Shown here piece by piece: positions 55,671-64,000 of a DNA stretch of 64,000 bases. The notes below the pieces were generated by a model. That model saw only the letters and a program-made list of their open reading frames with translations. It was not told the origin of the DNA and made no database searches. The stretch comes from Natronosalvus hydrolyticus (GTDB taxonomy: Archaea; Halobacteriota; Halobacteria; Halobacteriales; Natrialbaceae): the NCBI GenBank assembly GCA_025517525.1, contig JAOPJZ010000002.1, positions 372,001 through 436,000 of the forward strand. The letters are read 5' to 3'. The translations under genes and the position numbers were made by a program. Position 1 is the first letter of the stretch. Every line of letters begins with the position of its first letter.

Positions 55671-58600
55671 CTACTGTCTCGAGCGCAGGACACCCGCTCC
55701 GATTGCGACGAGTGTAGCGACACCGACGAGTACCAGTACGATCATCAACGGTCCTGGCCCGCCCGAAGCGTCCCCGTCGGTTGCGCTAATGGCGAAGTAG
55801 GAGAAGCCAGGGGTTTCGGCCTCGATGACGACGTTATCGTCGTTTCGATCGACGATTTCGGTTTCGAGAGTTTGCCACTCGCCGTCGGCGAAGTGATCGA
55901 CGCGAAGTGTTTCGGGGTCGACGTCGAATTCCTCGAGTCGATCCATAGACACGCTCATGGTGAGCGTGGCATTGTTGTTCGCGGCCTCCTCTGGGACAGT
56001 GATACGAGTTACGGCGACCGTCGAATCGGGTGACTGGCCAGTTTCGGTTGGCTCGTTGGCGAGTTCAGTCACCGTCGCGTATCCATCTGTAGCCTCCTCG
56101 AACGATATCGACTCGACTGTCGACTCGTTGCTGAACATCGCCCGCGACTCTCCGTTTGGGTCAGTGACGATGTTCGCCTGCTCGGCGTGCAGGACGTCGA
56201 CGTCAGCGGGCAGGTCGACGACCGTCGCCGTCGCATCTCCAGCTGTGGCCGTCTGCACTCCCTCGAGGTCGACGAATCCGTTGAACGCGATCGAGGTGCC
56301 ATCTTCGACATCCTCACGGACCGTTGCTTCGAAGACGAGGGTTGCCTGCTCGCGATCACTGTAGGTGGCGACTAGTTCGTCGTTGGCGTCACGGACACCA
56401 GCGAAGTCGGCCCCGTCGTCATCGATGATCTCGACGTCGGTGAATGCATCGAACGACTCCACGACCGTGAACGTCGTCTGATCGTCGGCAGTCACGTCGA
56501 CCGAGACGGTCACCGTCTGGCCTGGGTTGACGACCTGCTCGTCGACCGAGCGAATGGAGTCGATTTCGGTCTCGGCTATGCTGTCGATCGTATCCGGCCC
56601 GGTTGTCGCCCGATGTGTACCATCTTGATCGATGAACCCATCGAACGCGAACGTGCCGTCCCCGACTTCGGGCAGCGTCGCCTCGTAGACGAGAGTTACC
56701 TGCTCGCGATCGCTGTAGGTGGCGACGAGTTCGTCGTTCGCGTCCGTGACAGCGGTGAGGTCGGCGCCATCGTCGTCGACGATCTCGACGTCGGCGAACG
56801 CATCGAACGACTCGACGACGGTGAACGTCGCCTGGTCGTCGGCTGTCACGTCGACCGAAATGATGACAGTCTCGCCTGGATCAACGGCCTGTTCATCGAT
56901 CCAACGCACTGCTTCAGGTTCTGGCTCGGGTTCGGGTTCGTCTTCGACCGTCACGACGCCCGCGGTGATGCCGTTGACAGACACAGAGTACTCGCCTGGG
57001 TCGTCGAACGCCTGGGTGAAGGTTACCGTCTCGGTCTCGTTGGCATCGAGCGTCAGAGACCGCTCGTCCGCGACTTTCCCATCGATCTCGAGCGTGGCAG
57101 TGTGTTCGCCCGAGGCGTTACCCGCGTTCTCGACGGTAGCCACGATTTCGACGGTTTCGTTGACCCCGACGGTCGTTTCGGTGAGATTTACGTCGACTGT
57201 TTCGATGTCCGATTCAGGTTCTGGCTCGAGCTCGGGTTCGGGATCAGGTTCGGGTTCGGGATCAGGTTCGGGCGCCGAATCCTCGTCCGCAAATACACCG
57301 AACACGCCGGGATCCGCCGTTTCAAACCGGACTGTATAGGCGTCGTCATCGACCGCGGACGATTCGACACTCGTCCAGTAACTTCCATCGAATCGTAAGA
57401 CGTGAAGGCCCTCTTCGTCGAGTCCATCGAGATCCGCTGATTCGTAATGAACCGCGCCGTCGAACGATCCGTCGTCGATCGACACAATCTCGACGAAGCG
57501 CCCAATGGAAGCAGCGTCAGGGGTTGAGGGCGGCGACGAGATTCCGCGCAGTTCGAGTTGTGAGGCCTCAAAAGAGACCGTCGTTTCGGATGCTGTCGAT
57601 GCACCGATATCAAGCGAGTCGACGGAGACGCCGTCAGCTTCTACGGTGACGTCCACATGGTTGTTTCGTGCTACCGTGTCGACGACGTCGACCGCACTCG
57701 ACTGGATCAATAGCCCACTTGCGTCGTTTTTGAAGACCGTCGAGTTCGAAATAGTCACGTTGGTAGAATCGTCCGTGATTCTGATCCCGTGACCGTCGTT
57801 GAGCGTGCTCGAGACGGAGACGTTCTCCAGTTTGATCGACATCGATTCACCGCGGATGTACACACCGGCCCAGCCGTCGGATTCTGCGTTCGCCTCGGCG
57901 GTGAGGTTCCGGAGTGTCCCCTCGATTGATTCGAATATTTGTATGCCGGGTCGTTCGTTGTTCTCGACTCGAGCCTCTTCGATCACGAATCCCTCAACAC
58001 CGTTCGTTCGAATACCGAACGTGTTGTTCGTCGCGGTAACATCGATTACCCTAACATCAGCCGAATCCTCGATCATCAGGCCGGTACCCAGTTCGTCCCA
58101 GCCGGTCGTGGTGACGTTTCGAACCGTCACACCGTCTCCTGAGACGACAATACCGTTGTTCGATCCTCGCCACTCGACGGGCGCACCGGCGACGACGGTG
58201 TGCCCGTTTCCGTCGAAAGTGACGTCGTCGGCCCGAATGTCGATACAGGTTTCGCCGTCGCCGACCTGATCGGTCGAGACGTCACCGCTCAGTTCGTAAA
58301 CGCCCGACGAGTATATGACGGTACACTCGTCGATGGGTTCGGCCTCGAAATCACCCTGGACGATTACCGAATCCTGATCGAGTGGCTCATCCACCATCGG
58401 TGCTTCATTGACCAGGTCTGGCTGGATTTCACCTCCATCACCAGCGTCGTAGATCTCCGCGCGGAGTTCGTGGCCCGCTTCGATACCACCGACCTCCTCG
58501 ACGTCGATTACGAGCGTGCCGTCGTCTTCGACCGATTCGAACATGACGTCACCAGTGTCGTCACTCGCGTGACCGACTCCAACCACAGCCTCGTCGCCGG

Positions 58601-61600
58601 TCGTGTTTTCGAAGGTGTACGTAACCTCGAACGTCTCGTCATCCTCGTAGATTGGATCCTTGAGTTCGATCGTACCGGTTGGCTCGTCGGTCGACGGGGA
58701 CAGATAGAACCCGTCTGTTTCCATTTCCGCGTCTGCATTGTCCGCATCGGCGGTCGCCACGACCATGTAGGGGCCAGCCTGGTCGAAGGTGCCGACGTCG
58801 AACTCGAACGCTGCCGTGTCGTTCTCGAGTTCGAAATGGTCGATCGTTTCGCTGTACACTTTGTCGGATTCCTCGTACCACACCTGAAGGGTGACAGCCA
58901 AGTCCTGGGTTTCGACCCCCGCCGTTTCGCCGACAGTAACGTTGACGCTTCCATAGTCGTCACCTGCTTGGCCGTCTGAGAATTCCTCGGTGAAGTCGCC
59001 TATTTCGAGTTTGGATTCGAGTTCCTCAACCACCGTGAGCGTCCCCGCATGCTTGGGTTCATCGCCGTACTCCCCAATTTCGATCTCGTACTCCCCAGGC
59101 TCATCGAACGTTTGCGTCAACGAAACCGTCTCCTGTTCGCCACCGTCCAGGCTAACCCGGTGCTCGAGGACGAATGATTCATGTACATACAGGGCTAGAT
59201 CGGTATATCCTGACTCATCGCCGACGTTCTCGACGTCCACCGTCACCTCTATCTTGTCGCCTTTCAGGATGATGTCCTCGACTATCGAGGCGTTCGTCAA
59301 CTCGAATTGCGATTCGTCTTCCTCGCCGAATACACCGACAGTCGAACCGGGTTCGATTGTGGCGCTGACTGTCTGCTCGTCAGTGTCGACGACCGACTCC
59401 TCCAGTTCGTTCCACCCGCTCTCGTACGCCCAGAGCGATAGTGTGGCCTGATCCACGTCGATCACGTCACTGCTTTCGTATTCCATCGAAACGCTGAGGA
59501 GGCTGTGATCGTCGACAGGTTCGACCTGGGCGTACCGATTGATGCTCTCCAGGTCATCCGGGGTATCCTCCGGTGATGTGACACCGCCCAGTTCGACGTT
59601 GTTCGCCTCGGTGATTGAGACCGTCGTATTGGAGGCCGTCGAGTCGCCGATGTCGAACGACTGGACATCGACCCCGGGCGATCCCTCGACACGAAGTGCA
59701 TACTCGCCGTTATCCCGGGTTATAACATCCCTGAGAGTACTATCGCTGCCCTCACCGAGGAGTATCCCGTACGCACCGTTTTCGGTCACGCGACTATCTG
59801 TTACCTCGACCCCGGTTGCCCCGATTGACATTCCAGAGCCGTCGCTGTTGCGTACCGTCGCATTCGTCACCGTGATGTCACTGACGCCGTCAGCTTCGAT
59901 CGTGATTCCGTCGCTCCGCGAGTCCAGAACCCTAACGGAATCCAGGGTGACGTTCGACGTTGGATCAGAAAAGTGCTGACTCAGACGAATCGAACCACCC
60001 CAATCTTCGTCGTCGGTTCCGATGACGGTTACTTCTTTAACCACACCATTGTTGGCACCGGTGAGTTCGACGCCCGGCGCACTGCCGCCTTCGACTCGAA
60101 CTGACTCGATAGTGAACCCGTCGACATTTCTGGTCCTGATGTTGAATCGATTATCCTGGGCATCGACGTTGCTGATGGTGACGTCGCTCGATTGTTCGAT
60201 GTAGATGCCGGTCCCATGCCCCCATTCCGCAATCGTGACGTTTCGTACAGTCACGTCGTCGGCCCCATCGACATGAACGCCCAAGTCGTCCGAGGTCGGA
60301 GTATCGGCACCAGTTATCGTGTGTCCCTGACCGTCGAGAACGACCCCGTCGGCCGTGATTCCGATACAGGTTTCATCGCTCGAGACGTTGTTATATAGCT
60401 CGTAGACGCCCGAAACGTCGATCTTCGCGTAGACCTCACAGGATTGGATTGGAATGGCGTCCTCGACATCCTCGTGTATGAGTGCGGGGTAGCTGTCGGG
60501 GTCGGTCTGTTCGACCCAGACGTCGACGAAATTCAATCCCACCATATTGTTCGACGCCCTGTCACCCGTCATCTCTTCGGCCGGTGCGGGATCACTTGTG
60601 GAGCCGAATCCAGTCCCGCCATCGGACATATCGGTGCCTGTCGCCGAAATGTCCCAGTAGGAGTCTGTCACTTCACCCGAGCTGTAGTCGACACCTACGA
60701 GTCCACCGAAACCCTGGATGCCGTCGACCGTCCCAACGGAAAACGAGCCAGTGATGTCTCCACCGTTACGTCCGACGAGACCACCAACGCCATCGTTAGC
60801 CTGGACGTCGCCCATCGCGTACGACTGCGCGATCGTATCACCGCCGTGGTCTCCGACGAGGCCGCCGAAGGATCCCAGTTCAGGCTCGGACGCTGTTACG
60901 TCGCCGGTGGCATAGGATCGCTCGATATTGGTGTAGTCATCAGACGTATGACCGACGAGACCGCCAGCTCTGCTAGATCCTGCCGCCACGTCACCGATTG
61001 CAAACGAGTCAGTGATGTCCGCTATATCGTCTGCAGCTCCGACGAGGCCGCCGACACGGCCGGATTCTGCCGACACATTGCCAGTTGCATGAGAAAATAC
61101 GATGTCCCCGTAGTTGGTGTGCCAGCCGACGAGACCGCCTGCCCGATTACCCGCGGTGTCGACGGTCCCCGACGCCGAGGAATGAGTGATCGTTCCGTCG
61201 TTCGCACCGACGAGACCACCGACCATATTGAAATTGCTGGAAACGGATACAGTCGTGTGAGCGTCGTCGATCGATCCCTTCGAATTGGCCCCGATCAGCC
61301 CACCGACCCGTCCCGAATCGCTGGATACGGATCCGTCAATAGAAACGTTCTGGATTGTCCCGCTCTCGGATCGACCGGCAAGGCCGCCCACGTGCTCGCT
61401 GCCGTGAATAGAGACATCGGTCAGTGAAACGTCCGTGACGTGGCTTCCGTCACCGATGACGCCGAACAGTCCGACGTATTCATCATCTCGCTGTATCGTG
61501 AGCCCCGAGATCGTATTACCATTACCATCGAACGTCCCAGTAAAGGGTGTCTCCGGATCGGGACCGATCGGATCGAACTGCTCACCGTCCACCTCGACAT

Positions 61601-61826
61601 CGTCAACGAGGACGTAGGTACCATCCAGATCCGCCTGTATCTCTTGTAACTCTGATGCGTTCGTGATCTCGTACGGTGAAGCATCGGTCCCCTCACCCTC
61701 CAGACTTGGGTCGGCTCCGAGTGCGGTCCCGACTATCCCGCTGGTCGGCACGGCGACGAAAATGAACGCGACGAGTATCGTACAGGTGATCAAACTGAAT
61801 CTGGATATCCTGTAATTACCTGCCAT
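55671..61826 (-). CDS. Giant GLUG / beta-helix / CARDB surface protein
   Basis: A 2,051-residue exported protein. A Sec-type signal (about 1-38) is followed by about ten GLUG-type repeats (about 95-420, for example HATGNVSAESGRVGGLVGA). A NosD/PbH1 right-handed beta-helix covers about 480-770, and two CARDB-like Ig domains about 860-1110. A second beta-helix (about 1205-1460), an acidic Pro-Glu linker and another CARDB domain (about 1545-1640) follow. Two near-identical copies of an about 115-residue domain come next (VNPGQTVTVSVDVTADDQTTFTVVESFDAF type). A PGF-pre-PGF-like domain and one C-terminal membrane helix with Arg tail end the protein. The architecture fits an S-layer-associated adhesin or carbohydrate-binding protein. 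It is the last gene of a leftward cluster. Confidence 0.88.
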   Translation of the reverse strand: MAGNYRISRFSLITCTILVAFIFVAVPTSGIVGTALGADPSLEGEGTDASPYEITNASELQEIQADLDGTYVLVDDVEVDGEQFDPIGPDPETPFTGTFDGNGNTISGLTIQRDDEYVGLFGVIGDGSHVTDVSLTDVSIHGSEHVGGLAGRSESGTIQNVSIDGSVSSDSGRVGGLIGANSKGSIDDAHTTVSVSSNFNMVGGLVGANDGTITHSSASGTVDTAGNRAGGLVGWHTNYGDIVFSHATGNVSAESGRVGGLVGAADDIADITDSFAIGDVAAGSSRAGGLVGHTSDDYTNIERSYATGDVTASEPELGSFGGLVGDHGGDTIAQSYAMGDVQANDGVGGLVGRNGGDITGSFSVGTVDGIQGFGGLVGVDYSSGEVTDSYWDISATGTDMSDGGTGFGSTSDPAPAEEMTGDRASNNMVGLNFVDVWVEQTDPDSYPALIHEDVEDAIPIQSCEVYAKIDVSGVYELYNNVSSDETCIGITADGVVLDGQGHTITGADTPTSDDLGVHVDGADDVTVRNVTIAEWGHGTGIYIEQSSDVTISNVDAQDNRFNIRTRNVDGFTIESVRVEGGSAPGVELTGANNGVVKEVTVIGTDDEDWGGSIRLSQHFSDPTSNVTLDSVRVLDSRSDGITIEADGVSDITVTNATVRNSDGSGMSIGATGVEVTDSRVTENGAYGILLGEGSDSTLRDVITRDNGEYALRVEGSPGVDVQSFDIGDSTASNTTVSITEANNVELGGVTSPEDTPDDLESINRYAQVEPVDDHSLLSVSMEYESSDVIDVDQATLSLWAYESGWNELEESVVDTDEQTVSATIEPGSTVGVFGEEDESQFELTNASIVEDIILKGDKIEVTVDVENVGDESGYTDLALYVHESFVLEHRVSLDGGEQETVSLTQTFDEPGEYEIEIGEYGDEPKHAGTLTVVEELESKLEIGDFTEEFSDGQAGDDYGSVNVTVGETAGVETQDLAVTLQVWYEESDKVYSETIDHFELENDTAAFEFDVGTFDQAGPYMVVATADADNADAEMETDGFYLSPSTDEPTGTIELKDPIYEDDETFEVTYTFENTTGDEAVVGVGHASDDTGDVMFESVEDDGTLVIDVEEVGGIEAGHELRAEIYDAGDGGEIQPDLVNEAPMVDEPLDQDSVIVQGDFEAEPIDECTVIYSSGVYELSGDVSTDQVGDGETCIDIRADDVTFDGNGHTVVAGAPVEWRGSNNGIVVSGDGVTVRNVTTTGWDELGTGLMIEDSADVRVIDVTATNNTFGIRTNGVEGFVIEEARVENNERPGIQIFESIEGTLRNLTAEANAESDGWAGVYIRGESMSIKLENVSVSSTLNDGHGIRITDDSTNVTISNSTVFKNDASGLLIQSSAVDVVDTVARNNHVDVTVEADGVSVDSLDIGASTASETTVSFEASQLELRGISSPPSTPDAASIGRFVEIVSIDDGSFDGAVHYESADLDGLDEEGLHVLRFDGSYWTSVESSAVDDDAYTVRFETADPGVFGVFADEDSAPEPDPEPEPDPEPELEPEPESDIETVDVNLTETTVGVNETVEIVATVENAGNASGEHTATLEIDGKVADERSLTLDANETETVTFTQAFDDPGEYSVSVNGITAGVVTVEDEPEPEPEPEAVRWIDEQAVDPGETVIISVDVTADDQATFTVVESFDAFADVEIVDDDGADLTAVTDANDELVATYSDREQVTLVYEATLPEVGDGTFAFDGFIDQDGTHRATTGPDTIDSIAETEIDSIRSVDEQVVNPGQTVTVSVDVTADDQTTFTVVESFDAFTDVEIIDDDGADFAGVRDANDELVATYSDREQATLVFEATVREDVEDGTSIAFNGFVDLEGVQTATAGDATATVVDLPADVDVLHAEQANIVTDPNGESRAMFSNESTVESISFEEATDGYATVTELANEPTETGQSPDSTVAVTRITVPEEAANNNATLTMSVSMDRLEEFDVDPETLRVDHFADGEWQTLETEIVDRNDDNVVIEAETPGFSYFAISATDGDASGGPGPLMIVLVLVGVATLVAIGAGVLRSRQ
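56200..56915. repeat. Tandem duplication of an about 360-bp domain inside the surface-protein gene
   Basis: Two adjacent copies (approximately 56200-56560 and 56560-56915) encode the VDPGET/VNPGQT...DANDELVATYSDRE domain. They share long near-identical stretches, for example around 56740 and 56380 and around 56470 and 56825. Confidence 0.7.
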
Positions 61827-61964
61827 CCGTAACCCCTTCCGGATTCAGACTGGAGTGTTGTGGCGACTCCACCATTTCGACAGTAAAAACGCCCACCGCC
61901 CGGGCTAAGCCAAGACAGTGGCTCCATATCCGCTTCACTCCAGTTGATGTTGTTCCCCTCATGG

Positions 61965-62339
61965 TCAGTACCCGTCGTTCCCGCTTTGCCATGCGTTGAT
62001 CACGTCGAGCAACAGCGGCGTATCAATCTCGCCTGCCTGCCAGTCCTCGAGCGCGTTCGACGCCCCGGCCCCGGTGACCGTCCCGCTGTCGTCTGCGTAG
62101 TAGTCGACAGTACGGCCGGCCGCCACCCCGGTGCCACCCTCGCCAAACCCGCCGACGCCGAATCCACCCTCGCCGTAGCCAGCCAGTTCATCGCCGCTTG
62201 CACTGACCGCACTCGCTCCGGTCGCCACTCCGACCAGACCGAGAAACGTCCGTCTCGAGGCGGCTAATAGGTCCGTTCTCGACGCATCCGACGGTTTCGA
62301 ATACGGTCGGACTGGCCGATCGGTGTCAGAGTCAGTCAT
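61965..62339 (-). CDS. Tat-exported protein with glycine-rich and dockerin-like segments
   Basis: A 124-residue protein. The Tat signal (SRRTFLGLVGVATGASAVSASG, about 28-49) is followed by a Gly/Glu/Phe repeat (GEGGFGVGGFGEGG) and a C-terminal ending in DWQAGEIDTPLLLDVINAWQSG. That ending resembles one dockerin-like Asp/Glu loop plus helix, common at the ends of haloarchaeal exported proteins. The ATG at 62339 overlaps the stop of the S74 gene by eight bases, so it is coupled to it. Function unknown; it could be an adaptor for surface assembly. Confidence 0.7.
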   Translation of the reverse strand: MTDSDTDRPVRPYSKPSDASRTDLLAASRRTFLGLVGVATGASAVSASGDELAGYGEGGFGVGGFGEGGTGVAAGRTVDYYADDSGTVTGAGASNALEDWQAGEIDTPLLLDVINAWQSGNDGY

Positions 62340-63180
62340 CGACCTTCGTCGAAGGCTCGTCGCGTGCCTCAAGGCTGTCGAGTCGCTCCTCGAGCGCAGC
62401 TAGACGAGCTCGCAACGTTTCGTTCTCGGCTTCGAGCGTCTCGATTCGGACCCCGTCTGCGGCTCGCTGGTCACGAAGATCCTCGATCCGCTCGGACAAC
62501 CCCTGAATCGCCGCGAACGCCACGCCGTCGGCGTCAACCGTCGCGATCGACCCGTCGTCTCCCTCGAGGTCGAACGCGTCCTGGAAGTCCTCGGCCATCG
62601 GGCCGACGTGTCGACCCGTGTCGGCGTCTGTGAACGTCCAGGAGTTGATCTCGAGTGACTCCACGCCCGCGAGTGTGGCTTCGGTATCGACCGGCTCGAT
62701 CGCGGTTTTGGCTGCTCGCGCACTCGTCGTGTTGAACGCCGGCGCGTAGATGGGCATCTGCGAGCGGACTTCGTCGGGACCTTTCGACAAGAACTGGGTG
62801 TTCTTCGAATCGGCGAGAACGATGGCACCCTGGTGGATCGCCATCGCACCGTTGCCCACCGACCGTGTCATGTCGTCCGTTTCGAACGTGTACGAGGAGA
62901 TGGTGACGGAGCCGTCGAAACCCTCGAGCTGGAGGGTTCCGTCCTCGTCGAAGGTTCCCATCGCGAGGATCGGTTCCCAAGAACTACCATCGCCTTCATA
63001 GACGATTCCCGTGTCCGTCTCGAGGAACTTCGCCCCGTCTTTCGCCTCGTAGTCCTCCCGGTTGTCGGCGATATCTCGAAGCTCCACGTCGACGTCCAGT
63101 CGTTCAAAGTTGTCGTTCAGCGGAACGTGCCAGTCCTGGGCGCCCTGTTCTGGGGTGTTGTAGTCGTGATTGTTTGCCAT
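62332..63180 (-). CDS. Tail-fibre protein with S74 intramolecular chaperone domain
   Basis: A 282-residue protein. Residues 1-140 are beta-rich (IVYEGDGSSWEPI, VTISSYTFETDD). From about 147 the peptidase S74 / endosialidase-type chaperone follows: SARAAKTAIEPVDTEATL, then VESLEINSWTFTDADTGRHVGPMAEDFQDAF and ADGVAFAAIQGL. A coiled coil (about 225-275) ends it. S74 domains trimerise phage tail fibres and then cleave themselves off. It lies 13 bases after the tail-tube gene, so the two work together. Confidence 0.85.
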   Translation of the reverse strand: MANNHDYNTPEQGAQDWHVPLNDNFERLDVDVELRDIADNREDYEAKDGAKFLETDTGIVYEGDGSSWEPILAMGTFDEDGTLQLEGFDGSVTISSYTFETDDMTRSVGNGAMAIHQGAIVLADSKNTQFLSKGPDEVRSQMPIYAPAFNTTSARAAKTAIEPVDTEATLAGVESLEINSWTFTDADTGRHVGPMAEDFQDAFDLEGDDGSIATVDADGVAFAAIQGLSERIEDLRDQRAADGVRIETLEAENETLRARLAALEERLDSLEARDEPSTKVDD

Positions 63181-63193
63181 CGTTCACACCCCA

Positions 63194-63640
63194 CTACTGT
63201 TCGATTCGCACCATCTTGTCGAAGGCCACCGTAATCGACTCCGTCGCGACGTCACCATCTGCGCCGGCATCGAGTTTCGGTGGATCGTACACTTTGATCC
63301 AGGCGCCCTGGAACTCCCATCTGATCTGTGGCGCACCCTCTTCGTCCATCATAACGACGGCGAGTTCTTTCCGTCCGTCATCGACATCGCCCATTCGAAC
63401 TTCTTCGGCCCAATCGAAAATTCGAGTGTCTCCTGGCTGAACCCCCCGTTCCATCTCCAGATCTGCGAAGTGGGTTTGTCCCCAGATCTTTTTCTCCCAG
63501 TCGGGTTCGTCACCCTCCCGATACTCACCCTGTTCTGTCCACCGTGTCGGAATGTCGACTGATTGCCATCCCGGTACTTCGACGTCGTCGATCTCTACTT
63601 TGAATCGTCCCGTCCGCATTGGTCCGTGTCTGTCTGGCAT
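63194..63640 (-). CDS. Phage-type tail tube protein (gp19-like)
   Basis: A 148-residue protein of the conserved phage-tail/contractile-injection tube family. It starts GRFKVEIDDVEVPGWQSVDIPT and continues with ERGVQPGDTRIFDWAEEV, GRKELAVVMMDEEG and the strand WEFQGAWIKVYDPPKLDA; the end ATESITVAFDKMVRIEQ is typical. Such subunits stack into the inner tube of phage tails or injection systems. No sheath, baseplate or AAA+ gene is visible in the window, so it may be a domesticated relic or an edge of a cluster beyond the next gene. Confidence 0.85.
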   Translation of the reverse strand: MPDRHGPMRTGRFKVEIDDVEVPGWQSVDIPTRWTEQGEYREGDEPDWEKKIWGQTHFADLEMERGVQPGDTRIFDWAEEVRMGDVDDGRKELAVVMMDEEGAPQIRWEFQGAWIKVYDPPKLDAGADGDVATESITVAFDKMVRIEQ

Positions 63641-63875
63641 GATATCCCCCGGTATTGCATAGGTCGGGTATCGATTCCTGCACAGGAACGATACCTTCTT
63701 GCATTCGAGACTTATCTACATTCATTTAAGTTTGAGCTAACTACAGGGTAAGCTACCTACTTACGATGGAGTAACCTCTCAGCAACGCGAACGCGTCAGG
63801 GTCGATAGATGCTTTCCCATCAAATACTCAACTTTATATTGATTGGGTAGTGACACCAAACAACAACCGATAGCT
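63641..63875. promoter_or_regulatory. Divergent promoter region, tail-tube operon / lipoprotein
   Basis: An AT-rich intergenic region between two divergent genes. TTATAT (63834-63839) lies about 40 bases before the rightward ATG (63876). An ATTTAAGTTTGAGC stretch (63724-63737) may serve the leftward genes. Confidence 0.4.
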
Positions 63876-64000
63876 ATGAAACGTAGAACGTTTATCTCGG
63901 CGGCCACTGCTGGTACGGTCGTTCTAGCGGGGTGCTCCAGTAGCGAGGGGGATGATCAGGACGATTCGGCTGATTGGGAACTCGACGACGATACCGGACC
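63876..64000 (+). CDS. Lipoprotein, N-terminal part (runs off the window)
   Basis: The ATG at 63876 begins MKRRTFISAATAGTVVLAGC, a twin-arginine-like signal with a lipobox at Cys20. It continues into a Ser/Asp-rich linker (SSEGDDQDDSADWELDDD) to the right edge. The mature domain is not visible. Confidence 0.8.
   Translation, partial: MKRRTFISAATAGTVVLAGCSSSEGDDQDDSADWELDDDTG

Overview
The window reads as a piece of a haloarchaeal genome, most likely from the Natrialbales (Natrinema, Haloterrigena or Natronorubrum type). The proteins are strongly acidic. Secreted proteins carry twin-arginine signals with lipoboxes. Several promoters place a TATA-like box 25-32 bases before the ATG, as expected for leaderless mRNAs. 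Archaeal marker genes are present (Orc1/Cdc6, AMP phosphorylase, archaeal PolB, KatG of the Haloarcula type). The assignment is inferred from these features; no rRNA or tRNA gene is present.

Layout. 1-2060: a gene start running off the left edge, a dead IS6-like transposase and a frameshifted metallophosphoesterase. 2063-18138: a sugar catabolic island. It holds two GH2 beta-glycosidases, a clan GH-A glycosidase, D-galactonate dehydratase (DgoD), a Gfo/Idh aldose dehydrogenase, an IclR regulator, a YesL-like protein and a carbohydrate ABC importer (binding protein, two permeases, divergent ATPase). One permease is broken by a single-base frameshift. 18139-20540: a graveyard of IS5-like and IS630-like transposases, with a 78-bp MITE nested in one of them. 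20542-30275: housekeeping and stress genes (KatG, AMP phosphorylase, SagB-type nitroreductase, UspA, a DUF389 membrane protein, a PNPOx-like flavoprotein).

30664-34293: a tight three-gene operon encoding a RecA-like protein without a P-loop, a coiled-coil protein and a PolB that has lost its proofreading motifs. This resembles an archaeal counterpart of a mutagenic translesion cassette. Its promoter shares an unusual architecture (CGTTTCCGGA, exactly 10 bases, then a TATA-like box, plus a distal perfect CGTTTCCGGAAACG palindrome) with the promoter of an Orc1/Cdc6 paralogue 18 kb away (51218-52243). I regard this candidate damage-response regulon as the most interesting find here.

34569-43162: secreted proteins (a lipoprotein, a PQQ beta-propeller protein, a lipoprotein with a hexapeptide WIPGST repeat) beside a 1,291-residue winged-helix/FilR1/P-loop/TPR fusion. 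A 49-bp repeat lies upstream of two of the secreted genes. 43281-47445: small membrane proteins and lipoproteins, and a SatD operon split by an IS1341-type TnpB element; satD has a double palindromic operator over its TATA box. 47722-51085: flavoprotein oxidase, RibB and sulfite-oxidase-like genes. 52653-55485: a Na+-coupled NSS transporter, a small partner protein and proline racemase. 55671-63640: a 2,051-residue GLUG/beta-helix/CARDB surface protein next to a dockerin-like Tat protein, an S74 tail-fibre chaperone protein and a phage-type tail-tube protein. A lipoprotein gene runs off the right edge.
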